Shown here in pieces: positions 52,794 to 60,740 of a DNA stretch of 64,000 bases; position 1 is the first letter of the stretch, and each line of letters starts with the position of its first letter. A program made the translations under genes and the position numbers. The DNA is from OLB6 sp964467455 (GTDB taxonomy: Bacteria > Bacteroidota > Ignavibacteria > Kapaibacteriales > Kapaibacteriaceae): the NCBI GenBank assembly GCA_964467455.1, contig CAYXQJ010000002.1, forward strand, positions 163,020-227,019, written 5' to 3'. The notes under the pieces were generated by a model that saw nothing but the letters and a program-made list of their open reading frames with translations, was not told the origin of the DNA and ran no database searches.

Positions 52794-52809
52794 ATTACCA
52801 GTTGGTAAT
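52794..52809. promoter_or_regulatory. Inverted repeat ATTACCA-GT-TGGTAAT upstream of the sugar-transferase operon
   Basis: Perfect 7-bp arms around 2 bp, between the uvrD stop and the sugar transferase ATG (38 bp away). A -7-like TATTTTGG lies at 52782-52789, so the palindrome sits where an operator could act. It could also be a weak terminator of uvrD. Confidence 0.5.
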
Positions 52810-52818
52810 ATGCCTGAC

Positions 52819-54801
52819 CTACTCTTCCGACAAGAAATATTGCGGGAATTGCTCCTGGCCGATCCCGTCAAGGAACCGGCTGGGCTTGCCCAGCACGTCG
52901 GCATGCTCCCATTCCAGCATCACGCTGGGATAGGTCAGGATCAGGCGGTCCTTGGCCCGGGTACAGGCCACGTAGAGCAGTCGGCGCTCCTCTTCCAACG
53001 AGGCCTCCGACTCGGCACTCCGGGCCGACGGCAGGCGCCCCTCGTTCACCCAGATCAAAAAGACCGTGTTCCACTCCAGCCCCTTCGCCGAATGAATGGT
53101 CGAAAGGGTCATAAACTCGTCCTCACCGTCATCAGGGTCGATCTCTTCCAGCGATTCCGACGGCGGGTCCAGCGCGATATCACTCAAGAACTCCTGCGTG
53201 GTGGCATACCGCGAACAAATGCCCACCACCGTCTCGATATCCTTCCACCTCTTGGCATGGTCATCATAGGCCGCCTCCATGATCGGACGGTAGTCGTCAG
53301 CCAAAAACTGCGCCCGCTCATGACACGACCCGATCTTCATCGCCTGCATGAGCACATTCACCAACCCCTCGATCTTCTTATACCCAGGGATCTTCTCAGA
53401 GACTGACTCGGAGACTGACTCATCGACTAACTCAAAGACTGACTTAGCAACTGACCCAACGGCCTCCACGATCGACTGCGCCGTCTTCTGCCCCACCCCC
53501 GGCTGCTGCAGCAGCACGCGGTACCACGAGATCACATCACGCGGGTTGACGGTGATCCGCAGCATGGCCAGCAGGTCCTTGACGTGGGCCGCCTCGGTAA
53601 AGCGCATCCCACCGAATTTTTTGAAGGGGATGTTGGCCTTGTTCAATTCGATCTCAAGATCGAAGGACAAAAACCCCGATCGGAACAACACACTGATCTC
53701 GGAAAGGGGCGTTCCATTTTCTCGCAAGTCCAGGATCTGTTGGACGACAAACGCGCTTTGCTGACGTTCGTTGGTGCAGGCCACCAACATCGGCGGCTCT
53801 CCTTCTTTGCGGTCGGAGAAAAGTTCTTTCTCGAACATGTCCGGTGCATCCCGCAAGACGCTGTTGCAGACATCCAACACTGGCTGCGTCGATCGATAGT
53901 TGTGCTCGAGACGAATGAGCTTGCAGTGGTCGAACGAATGTGGAAAGGCGTGAATGTTCTTCACGTTGGCACCACGGAAGGCATAGATACTTTGTGCATC
54001 GTCACCGACGGCCATCACATTTCCACTGCGTCCGGCAAGACCCATGATGATGCCGTGCTGCAGCGCATTCGTGTCTTGATACTCGTCCACCATGATGTGG
54101 CGGTACTGCTTGCGCAATACCGGACCGATCTCGGGATGATGCGTCGTTGACAGCAGATACAGCAACAGATCATCATAATCGAACAGACCGTGTTGATGTT
54201 TGTACTGCTGATAACTGCGGATCACTTCACTGATCTTCTCCGTCTCTTCAGCAAACTGACTGAAGTGTTCGGCGATCACATCCGCGATCGGCGTCATGGT
54301 GTTGACGGCCTTGCTGCACATCGACACCAGCGTGTTCTTCTTCGGAAAGCGTTTCTTCAACTTGCCGACGTCGAAGCGGCCCCGCACAAGGTTCATCACA
54401 TCTTCGGCATCCGCTTGATCGAGAATGCTGACCGCAGCATGATCCGCCGACTTGAATCTTTGCAACACCATATAGGCGAAGGAGTGGAACGTCCCGCCGG
54501 CCACCTTGTCACAACGTCCATCTAGAAGTGCACCGGCACGCTGCAGCATCTCTTGCGCTGCTTTGCGCGTGAACGTCAGCAGCAAGATCGACGCTGGGTC
54601 TACGCCATCCTCGACCAACCGCGCCACGCGATACGTGAGCGTGCGCGTCTTGCCCGTGCCTGCGCCTGCCAGCACCAACGCCGGTCCGTCCGTGTGCATC
54701 ACCGCCTCCAGCTGTGCCGGATTCAGCGCCTGCTCGTACGGGATCCGATACGCTTTTCCGGAGGGGGCAAGTGTTGCCTTCTTGAGGACGAGCTTGCGCA
54801 T
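52819..54801 (-). CDS. UvrD/PcrA/Rep-family superfamily I DNA helicase
   Basis: 660 residues. Helicase motifs in order: LNPAQLEAV (Q motif), LAGAGTGKTRTLTYRVARL (Walker A), VDEYQDTNALQHGIIMGL (DExx), VGDDAQSIYAFRGA (III), LEHNYRSTQPVLDV (IV), LSTIHSAKGLEWNTVFLI (V) and EEERRLLYVACTRAKDRL (VI). It unwinds DNA in repair or fork restart. In domain 2B a Ser/Glu/Val tract (DESVSESVSEK) is encoded by five 12-bp repeats; it probably forms a surface loop. Paralogue (UvrD, PcrA or Rep) cannot be decided; the protein is slightly shorter than E. coli UvrD. Confidence 0.95.
   Translation of the reverse strand: MRKLVLKKATLAPSGKAYRIPYEQALNPAQLEAVMHTDGPALVLAGAGTGKTRTLTYRVARLVEDGVDPASILLLTFTRKAAQEMLQRAGALLDGRCDKVAGGTFHSFAYMVLQRFKSADHAAVSILDQADAEDVMNLVRGRFDVGKLKKRFPKKNTLVSMCSKAVNTMTPIADVIAEHFSQFAEETEKISEVIRSYQQYKHQHGLFDYDDLLLYLLSTTHHPEIGPVLRKQYRHIMVDEYQDTNALQHGIIMGLAGRSGNVMAVGDDAQSIYAFRGANVKNIHAFPHSFDHCKLIRLEHNYRSTQPVLDVCNSVLRDAPDMFEKELFSDRKEGEPPMLVACTNERQQSAFVVQQILDLRENGTPLSEISVLFRSGFLSFDLEIELNKANIPFKKFGGMRFTEAAHVKDLLAMLRITVNPRDVISWYRVLLQQPGVGQKTAQSIVEAVGSVAKSVFELVDESVSESVSEKIPGYKKIEGLVNVLMQAMKIGSCHERAQFLADDYRPIMEAAYDDHAKRWKDIETVVGICSRYATTQEFLSDIALDPPSESLEEIDPDDGEDEFMTLSTIHSAKGLEWNTVFLIWVNEGRLPSARSAESEASLEEERRLLYVACTRAKDRLILTYPSVMLEWEHADVLGKPSRFLDGIGQEQFPQYFLSEE
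53399..53458. repeat. 12-bp tandem array inside the UvrD-family helicase gene
   Basis: Five degenerate 12-bp units of the form GAGACTGACTCG encode repeated four-residue blocks (ESVS-like) in frame, so the gene stays open. A similar TGACTGAC motif recurs between gmhB and tolC (49487-49504). Confidence 0.85.
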
Positions 54802-54813
54802 GGCAATGACGTG

Positions 54814-56586
54814 TTAGTACGACACCAACGACGTCAAGGCAGCACCAATACGATCGATGCTGGGGATCACGGCCGCCATCATACCCTTGTTGTACGGTAT
54901 CGGAATGTCGGGCGTTGCCAAACGCATCACCGGTGCATCCAAGACGCTGAACGCTTCTTGTGTGATCGTGGCACTGATCTCGGCGCCAAAGCCGCAGGTG
55001 AGTCCGTCTTCGTGGATCAACAGACAGCGATTCGTTTTGCGCACACTGTTAAGCACGGCTTCTTTGTCCCACGGCGCGATCGTACGAAGGTCGATGATCT
55101 CGGCATCGATGCCCGTTTGTTCCACGGCGCTCATCGCACGGTGGACCATCTCGCCCCAGGCGACGATCGTCGCGGCCGTGCCCGGACGGACGATGTTGGC
55201 CACGCCGAACGGGATCATGTAGTCGTCACCCGGATAGACGCCGCGGCCGGGCTTGGTGTCTTGAATGTCGCGATGCTCCAGGAAGAACGTCGGGTCGTTG
55301 CCGCGTAGTGCCGTGCGCAGCAGGCCGACGGCATCTTGGGCATTTGACGGAATGGCGACGCGCCAGCCGATGGTGTGGGCAAAGATCGCTTCACCCGAGA
55401 CGGAGTGCCACGGATCGCCGGTGCGCTTCGAATAGCCGATGGGAATACGCACGATCATCGGTGCGGCGAAGTCGCCGTTCGTGCGCCAACGCATCGTACC
55501 CGTATCGTTGATCTGCTCCATCGCCGGATCGAGGTACTTGCGGAACTGGATCTCCGGCACGGGAACGAGTCCGGCGATGGCCATGCCGGCAGCACGACCG
55601 ATGATGCCCTCTTCGCTGAGCGACGTGTCGAACACGCGCTGCGCGCCGTGTTTGATCTGCAGGTCGATGGTGGCGCCGTGCACGCCCCCTTTCACGCCGA
55701 CATCTTCACCGAAGACGAGGACGCGGGGATTGGTGCGGAGTTCGTGATCGAGTGTGCGGCGCACCGCTTCGATGAGGTTGATGCGCGGNNNNNNNNNNNN
55801 NNNNNNNNNNNNNNNNNNNNNNNNNNNNNNNNNNNNNNNNNNNNNNNNNNNNNNNNNNNNNNNNNNNNNNNNNNNNNNNNNNNNNNNNTCGATGGTCTTG
55901 CTGATCAATCGCGCTGCTTCATCCGGATTGGAGCCGTCGGCTTCGACGATGCGCAGACTGGCGAAGGCGGCGAGGTTGTTGGCGATGTTACCGCCCGGCG
56001 TTTGGAACGTACCCGGTACGCTGATGCCATATTGATTGTCTTCGATGAAGAAGACCATCGGAAGCTTCTGTGTGGTAGCGATGTTCAGGGCGGCCCAGAA
56101 ACCGTTCGTGGCGGTGGAGCCATCACCGCCGAGGGCGACGGCAACGGCACCCTTCCACGACGCGTCTTCCATCACGTCGGCGCGATAGGTGATCGCTTGC
56201 GCCCACCCGACAGCGGGAGTGTACTGCGCACCTACGTCGCCCGATGCCGGCAGGACGGTCACGCCGCGGCGGTTCGGGAGATGGTGCACCACGCCGATGT
56301 CGCGTCCTCCATTGCGGCTACCCACGCGGGCAAGCGGTCCGGCAAACGACTCTTCGTACGTCATGCCGGCAGCGATCACAAAGGGTCGCGACCGGTAGTA
56401 GACGGTGGCAGCATCGTGGCCATGGCGCAGCACCTGTCCGAGGATGGCCTGCGGCAGTTCATGTCCGGTAGCGGAGAATTGATAGGTCACCTTGCCCGAC
56501 GGGGCAAGCTCTGTTTCTTCGATCGTATCGATCAGGCGAGAGGCCACGACGGTGCGGGCGATCTCGAGCCATTCGTTTTTGGTCAT
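54814..56586 (-). CDS. Fused 2-oxoacid dehydrogenase E1 (alpha-beta), interrupted by an assembly gap
   Basis: The alpha part (thiamine-diphosphate binding GGDGSTATNGFWAALN and FFIEDNQYGIS) lies before the N run and the beta part (PRINLIEAVRRTLDHEL, GEDVGVKGGVHGATIDLQ, EIQFRKYLDPAMEQI) after it. Together with E2 and E3 such E1 proteins decarboxylate pyruvate or branched-chain 2-oxoacids. Only about 558 residues are visible, whereas fused E1 proteins are about 650-700, so about 300-400 bp seem to be missing rather than 100. Start: ATG 56586 (GTG 56592 is possible; a TATTTTCG promoter-like element overlaps it). No E2 or E3 gene is adjacent. Substrate undecided. Confidence 0.9.
   Translation of the reverse strand: MTKNEWLEIARTVVASRLIDTIEETELAPSGKVTYQFSATGHELPQAILGQVLRHGHDAATVYYRSRPFVIAAGMTYEESFAGPLARVGSRNGGRDIGVVHHLPNRRGVTVLPASGDVGAQYTPAVGWAQAITYRADVMEDASWKGAVAVALGGDGSTATNGFWAALNIATTQKLPMVFFIEDNQYGISVPGTFQTPGGNIANNLAAFASLRIVEADGSNPDEAARLISKTIXXXXXXXXXXXXXXXXXXXXXXXXXXXXXXXXXXPRINLIEAVRRTLDHELRTNPRVLVFGEDVGVKGGVHGATIDLQIKHGAQRVFDTSLSEEGIIGRAAGMAIAGLVPVPEIQFRKYLDPAMEQINDTGTMRWRTNGDFAAPMIVRIPIGYSKRTGDPWHSVSGEAIFAHTIGWRVAIPSNAQDAVGLLRTALRGNDPTFFLEHRDIQDTKPGRGVYPGDDYMIPFGVANIVRPGTAATIVAWGEMVHRAMSAVEQTGIDAEIIDLRTIAPWDKEAVLNSVRKTNRCLLIHEDGLTCGFGAEISATITQEAFSVLDAPVMRLATPDIPIPYNKGMMAAVIPSIDRIGAALTSLVSY
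55789..55888. other. Assembly gap (100 N) within the E1 gene
   Basis: Exactly 100 N, a usual placeholder for an unknown distance. It falls where the end of E1 alpha and the linker to E1 beta should be. Confidence 0.95.
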
Positions 56587-56607
56587 AGCCACGAAAATAC
56601 GGAGTGT

Positions 56608-56615
56608 TACTTTTG
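56608..56615 (+). promoter_or_regulatory. -7 promoter element TACTTTTG before a secreted protein gene
   Basis: A perfect TAnnTTTG match 26 bases before the ATG at 56642, in the 55-bp gap shared with the divergent E1 gene. Here there is room for a leader, and AAGGGA lies 7 bases before the ATG. Confidence 0.5.
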
Positions 56616-56641
56616 CACTTCACCTTTTCAAGGGACATCCC

Positions 56642-57559
56642 ATGAACATCTTGCGTACGATCGTTCTCACGCTGTCGCTGGCGCTGATCGCGCAGTCGGC
56701 ATCGGCACAATTCAATTTTCCCGGTTACCTCCCGAAGGCCTGTGAAAATGCCGCCAAGAATGCCATCCCGGGAGCGACGGACGGCAAGATCGTCGGCATC
56801 CTTGCCGTAGGCATCGAAGTGCCACTCGGCGACCAGGGGATCTTTCTAGGCATGAACCTCGACAACGGCACCGCGCCGATGTGGGTCTACCTGATCCAGA
56901 GCCAGCAACTCGACACGATCGCCGGCGTCCCGCTGATCCGGTTGTTGGGCTCCTGCTCGCCTCCTCCCATTGAAGCACCGACGGATATGATCCCGGTAGA
57001 TGAGATCGGCCAACTTGAACTTCCGACCGACTACATTCAGGGTACGGAGCTGACGGGCAAGATCAAGGCCAACGGTGACTATGTGAAGTTCGAGGCGGCA
57101 CATCCGGATAGTCAGCCGACGATCACGTTCATCTCAACGTCCACCGAAGAGTTTCTGGAGTTCCCCGTCGGCACGCCGTTCTGGAGTTTTGTGTGGTTGC
57201 CAGCTGACGGAGCGGGCGTTCCGTTCACATGTCTTGTGCACGCAACGAATGGTACTACGATCTGCCTCGGTGAAGACATCATGTCGGTCGCGTCCGACGC
57301 ACTCGAAGCCGGATTCAGTGTCGCGCCAAATCCATCGCGTGAACAGGCAATCGTCCACATCCCAACATCGTGGATCGGCACCAACGTCACGATCGACGCC
57401 GTCTCCACTACCGGTGAAATGATCACCCTCGTCAACGGCGGAACCGTCGTTGCACCCCAGGTGTTCATCAACACCTCCACACTTGCCTCCGGCATGTGGT
57501 CCCTGCGCATCTCCAATCACCAGCACATTCAAACTCTTCCCCTCTGTATCATTCACTAG
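56642..57559 (+). CDS. Secreted protein with T9SS-type sorting tail, unknown function
   Basis: 305 residues. A signal peptide (about 1-23, ending SASAQ) precedes a domain I do not recognise (about 24-215; it contains a few cysteines, e.g. KACENAA and LGSCSPPP). The last about 80 residues, FSVAPNPSREQAIVHIPTSW to SGMWSLRISNHQHIQTLPL, have the APNPS start and strand pattern of a T9SS type A sorting domain. The ATG at 56642 is chosen for the signal peptide; the upstream open frame is antisense to the E1 gene. Its stop codon is the first unit of an 8-bp tandem array. Confidence 0.85.
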   Translation: MNILRTIVLTLSLALIAQSASAQFNFPGYLPKACENAAKNAIPGATDGKIVGILAVGIEVPLGDQGIFLGMNLDNGTAPMWVYLIQSQQLDTIAGVPLIRLLGSCSPPPIEAPTDMIPVDEIGQLELPTDYIQGTELTGKIKANGDYVKFEAAHPDSQPTITFISTSTEEFLEFPVGTPFWSFVWLPADGAGVPFTCLVHATNGTTICLGEDIMSVASDALEAGFSVAPNPSREQAIVHIPTSWIGTNVTIDAVSTTGEMITLVNGGTVVAPQVFINTSTLASGMWSLRISNHQHIQTLPLCIIH

Positions 57560-57590
57560 CATACTAGCACACTAGCACACTAGCACACTA
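57556..57590. repeat. 8-bp tandem array CTAGCACA between two genes
   Basis: CTAGCATA followed by three CTAGCACA units and a partial unit. It begins in the last codon of the upstream gene, supplies its TAG stop and ends 2 bases before the glyA ATG, so it forms the whole intergenic spacer. Confidence 0.92.
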
Positions 57591-57592
57591 AA

Positions 57593-59005
57593 ATGTACAA
57601 TCACGTCCGCTCCTCCGACTCCGAAGTCTTCTCCACCCTCGTTGGCGAATACGAACGCCAGCGCGACAAGATCGAACTGATCGCCAGTGAGAACTTCACT
57701 TCCTTGGCCGTGATGGAAGCCCAAGGCTCCATCATGACGAACAAGTATGCCGAGGGCTATCCCGGCGCACGCTACTACGGCGGATGTGAGTGGGTGGACG
57801 TGGTCGAGAACATCGCCCGCGACCGACTGAAGGAACTCTTCGGTGCTGAATATGCCAATGTGCAGCCGCACTCCGGTTCAGGTGCCAACATGGCGGTGTA
57901 CTTCACCTATCTCAAGCCCGGCGATACGGTCTTGGGCATGGACTTGTCGCACGGTGGACACCTTACGCACGGCTCACCGGTGAACTTCTCCGGCATGTTC
58001 TACAACTTCATCGGCTATGGTCTCAACAAAGAGACCGGTCGCATCGACTACAACGTCGTTGAAGACCTTGCCAAAGAACACAAGCCCAAGATGATCACCG
58101 TCGGTGCCAGCGCCTATTCGCGCGAGATCGACTTCAAGGCCATGCGTGAGATCGCCGATAAGGTCGGAGCCTTCTTGTTGGCCGACATCGCCCATCCGGC
58201 AGGTCTTATAGCAAAGGGGCGACTCATGAGCCCCGTCCCCTATTGTGATGTGGTGACCTCCACCACGCACAAGACCCTGCGCGGTCCGCGCGGCGGTCTG
58301 ATCCTGCTTGGCAAGAACGTCGAGAACCCCTTCGGCAAGGTCGCACCCAAGAGCGGCCGCGTCAAGCTCATGGGCGAGCTACTCGACTCCATGGTCATGC
58401 CCGGCATTCAGGGCGGTCCGCTCATGCATGTCATTGCCGCCAAGGCCGTTGCCTTCGGCGAATGCCTCACCGACTCCTTTGACGAATACACAAAGCAGGT
58501 CATCCGCAATGCTCAAGCTCTTGCTGATGAGCTGATAAAGATGGACTATCAGATCGTCTCCGGCGGCACGGACAACCACGTCATGCTCATCGACCTGCGC
58601 AACAAGGAGATCACGGGCAAGAAGGCCGAGATCGCCCTCGATGCCTCGGGCATCACGTGCAACAAGAACGCCGTCCCCTACGACACCCAACCGCCCCTTG
58701 TCACCAGTGGCATTCGTTTGGGATCTGCAGCCATGACCAGTCGCGGCATGAAGGAAGACGACATGCGCCACATTGCGCGCCTGATCGACCGCGTGATCAC
58801 CAACCACGGCAACGAAGACGTCTACCATGCCGTCAAGGAAGACGTCAAACACTTCTGCCGTCAGTTCGAACTCTACCCCACCCTCAACTACTCACCCGAA
58901 GAGATCGGCAAGCGCCTCGGCGAAACCATCGACGACGCGGTTGAAGGGATCGAGCAGACGGTGAAGAGTGTGGTCGACGAAGTCAAGAACACCTTCAAGC
59001 CGTAA
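57593..59005 (+). CDS. glyA: Serine hydroxymethyltransferase
   Basis: 470 residues. The PLP enzyme interconverts serine and glycine and supplies one-carbon units to tetrahydrofolate. KIELIASENFTSLAVMEAQG, NKYAEGYPGARYYGGCEWVD and the PLP-lysine block TSTTHKTLRGPRGG are all present. The C-terminus is about 40 residues longer than minimal SHMTs (GETIDDAVEGIEQTVKSVVD). Only a repeat array separates it from the T9SS gene upstream, and another array begins at the base after its TAA. Confidence 0.97.
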   Translation: MYNHVRSSDSEVFSTLVGEYERQRDKIELIASENFTSLAVMEAQGSIMTNKYAEGYPGARYYGGCEWVDVVENIARDRLKELFGAEYANVQPHSGSGANMAVYFTYLKPGDTVLGMDLSHGGHLTHGSPVNFSGMFYNFIGYGLNKETGRIDYNVVEDLAKEHKPKMITVGASAYSREIDFKAMREIADKVGAFLLADIAHPAGLIAKGRLMSPVPYCDVVTSTTHKTLRGPRGGLILLGKNVENPFGKVAPKSGRVKLMGELLDSMVMPGIQGGPLMHVIAAKAVAFGECLTDSFDEYTKQVIRNAQALADELIKMDYQIVSGGTDNHVMLIDLRNKEITGKKAEIALDASGITCNKNAVPYDTQPPLVTSGIRLGSAAMTSRGMKEDDMRHIARLIDRVITNHGNEDVYHAVKEDVKHFCRQFELYPTLNYSPEEIGKRLGETIDDAVEGIEQTVKSVVDEVKNTFKP

Positions 59006-59193
59006 GTCAGGGACGACGAGGTCAGGGACGTCGAGGTCAGGGACGACGAAGTCAGGGACGNNNNNNNNNNNNNNNNNNNNNNNNNNNNNNNNNNNNNNNN
59101 NNNNNNNNNNNNNNNNNNNNNNNNNNNNNNNNNNNNNNNNNNNNNNNNNNNNNNNNNNNNGGGACATCTATGTCAGGGACATCTAAGTCAGGG
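59006..59193. repeat. 15-bp tandem array (GTCAGGGACGACGAG type) broken by an assembly gap
   Basis: Units of 15 bp sharing GTCAGGGAC start directly after the glyA stop: three full units and a partial one, then 100 N (59061-59160), then two more units on the far side with ACATCTAA-type ends. The gap probably marks a longer array that could not be assembled. The reverse complement of the same unit forms the array at 59683-59766. Confidence 0.95.
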
Positions 59194-59621
59194 TTGGCGT
59201 TAGTTTGTTTAGCGCGCCACTTGCGACGATCCTCCACACGTTTGCGATAGCCACCGTGATACGTGTCGTCTCGCTCGAGTAGGACGTGGCAGAACTCGAT
59301 AATGCCGATACTGACTCGCTTCAAGAGAAAGATTAGATCTTTCGCGAGTTCAACATCAAGAAGTTCACGGTCGGCAGCTAGGCGCAGCTGTGCCTTGGCT
59401 TCTTGAAGCGATCCATCAGCATAGAATAGAAACTGCAATCGCTCTCCGGTAGCAGACCTACCATATCCTTCGGAGATGTTTGAACAGACGCTGTCAACTG
59501 CTCGCACAAGTTGAGTGCCGAGTGTGTTCTTATTGAACGAATCCCACTCCTTGACGATCGCATAGATCTCTTGTGAGGCAATGCGTGCATCCTGATAGAT
59601 GCGAAGACTATCTACAGACAT
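59161..59621 (-). CDS. Four-helix-bundle protein (23S rRNA IVP / S23 family), 3' end in the gap
   Basis: About 153 residues are visible. The core matches the four-helix-bundle family (TIGR02436) also encoded by intervening sequences in some 23S rRNA genes: LRIYQDARIASQEIYAIVKE, VDSVCSNISEGYGRSATGER and LQFLFYADGSLQEAKAQLRL are its hallmarks. GGGAG precedes the ATG. The C-terminus runs into the 15-bp array, where each unit adds a PDLDV or PDIDV pentapeptide; the frame stays open into the N gap and could continue antisense to the 3' end of glyA. Function of the family is unknown. It lies between inverted arrays. Confidence 0.88.
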
Positions 59622-59682
59622 AAAGGGTTCTCCCGCTTTCTGTCTATAGTGTAATCACCCACAAGATTCGTGACATCACCCA

Positions 59683-59766
59683 GACTTCGACGTCCCTGAC
59701 TGCGTCGTCCCTGACTTAGATGTCCCTGACTTAGATGTCCCTGACTACGTCGTCCCTGACCGCAAA
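59683..59766. repeat. Inverted 15-bp tandem array, overlapping the tsaD 3' end
   Basis: Five 15-bp units beginning GTCCCTGAC, preceded by a partial one; the reverse complement of the unit at 59006-59193 (one unit, with TTAGAT, is identical). The array supplies the last codons (SGTT) and the TAG stop of tsaD. Between the array and the four-helix gene, GGGTGAT is repeated directly on the minus strand. Confidence 0.95.
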
Positions 59767-60740
59767 GCGACGGGATTGACCTCAAACCCCAACTCCTTCG
59801 TTGCTTCGCTTGCCCGTTGCGCTGCCAAAAACCCGATCATCGCGGCATTGTCGACGCAATACTCGCTCCTGGGGGCGACGAACTGCATGCCGGCGCGGTC
59901 GCAGCGCTCTTGCATGGTGCGACGCAACTCGCTGTTGGCACTCACGCCGCCGGCGATGGTGATGAGCGGGACACGGTGCTCCGCTGCTGCAGCCATGGTC
60001 TTGGTGACGAGGACATCGACGATGGCGCGTTGTGCCGATGCACAGACGTCGTTGATGTTCATCGTCTCGGCATGATCACGCAGGTGATACTTCACGGCCG
60101 TTTTTAGACCGCTGAAGGAAAAATCATAGGTGCCGTCGTTGATGAGGCCACGCGGAAAGGTGATGGACGTAGGATCACCGTCGCGCGAAAGACGATCAAT
60201 GTGCGGACCACCGGGATAACCCAGACCCAACATCTTGGAGATCTTGTCGAAGGCCTCGCCGGCCGCATCATCACGCGTGGAACCCAGCACCTCATAGTCG
60301 GTGAATGAACGCACAAGGAAGATGCTCGTATGTCCCCCACTCACCACTAACGCAATGGATGGAAAGGGGCGAGCAGGATCGTCGACGTAGCCACTGTATA
60401 CATGGGCTTCGATGTGGTGGACGGGGATCACGGGCAAGTGATGACGCAGTGCCAGCCCCTTGGCGAATTGTGTGCCGACCAATAACGAGCCGGCAAGGCC
60501 CGGACCGTTGGTGACGGCCAAGACGTTGATGTCGGTGATGTCGAGACCGGCCTCGTGTAGCGCCGCCGTCACGATCGGCGCGATGGCCTTGATGTGTTCG
60601 CGTGATGCCAGCTCGGGAACGATGCCGCCCCAGTGATCGTGGATCGGCTGCGACGAGATGATGTTGCTCTTGACGACGCCGTCGCTGATCACGGCAGCCG
60701 ACGTGTCATCGCAGGAGGTTTCGATGGCCAGGATGTTCAT
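59745..60740 (-). CDS. tsaD: tRNA threonylcarbamoyladenosine synthase subunit TsaD
   Basis: 331 residues. TsaD transfers the threonylcarbamoyl group to A37 of ANN-decoding tRNAs. Metal and nucleotide motifs: ILAIETSCDDT, PVHHIEAHVYSG (HxEAH), IALVVSGGHTSI and TIAGGVSANSELR. The ATG at 60740 overlaps the cinA stop (ATGA); a longer frame adds four residues only. The final four residues come from repeat DNA, beyond the conserved fold. Confidence 0.97.
   Translation of the reverse strand: MNILAIETSCDDTSAAVISDGVVKSNIISSQPIHDHWGGIVPELASREHIKAIAPIVTAALHEAGLDITDINVLAVTNGPGLAGSLLVGTQFAKGLALRHHLPVIPVHHIEAHVYSGYVDDPARPFPSIALVVSGGHTSIFLVRSFTDYEVLGSTRDDAAGEAFDKISKMLGLGYPGGPHIDRLSRDGDPTSITFPRGLINDGTYDFSFSGLKTAVKYHLRDHAETMNINDVCASAQRAIVDVLVTKTMAAAAEHRVPLITIAGGVSANSELRRTMQERCDRAGMQFVAPRSEYCVDNAAMIGFLAAQRASEATKELGFEVNPVALRSGTT

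Noticed and set aside
55375..56745. 456-residue plus-strand frame opposite E1, running through the N gap
   Set aside because: Antisense of the E1 gene; depends on the 100 N being in frame.
59006..59193. CRISPR array
   Set aside because: Units are contiguous 15-bp near-copies with no spacers, and no cas genes are near.
59161..59621. Avd-type accessory protein of a diversity-generating retroelement
   Set aside because: Avd has the same fold, but no reverse transcriptase, template repeat or variable repeat is visible, and the sequence fits the IVP/S23 family better.
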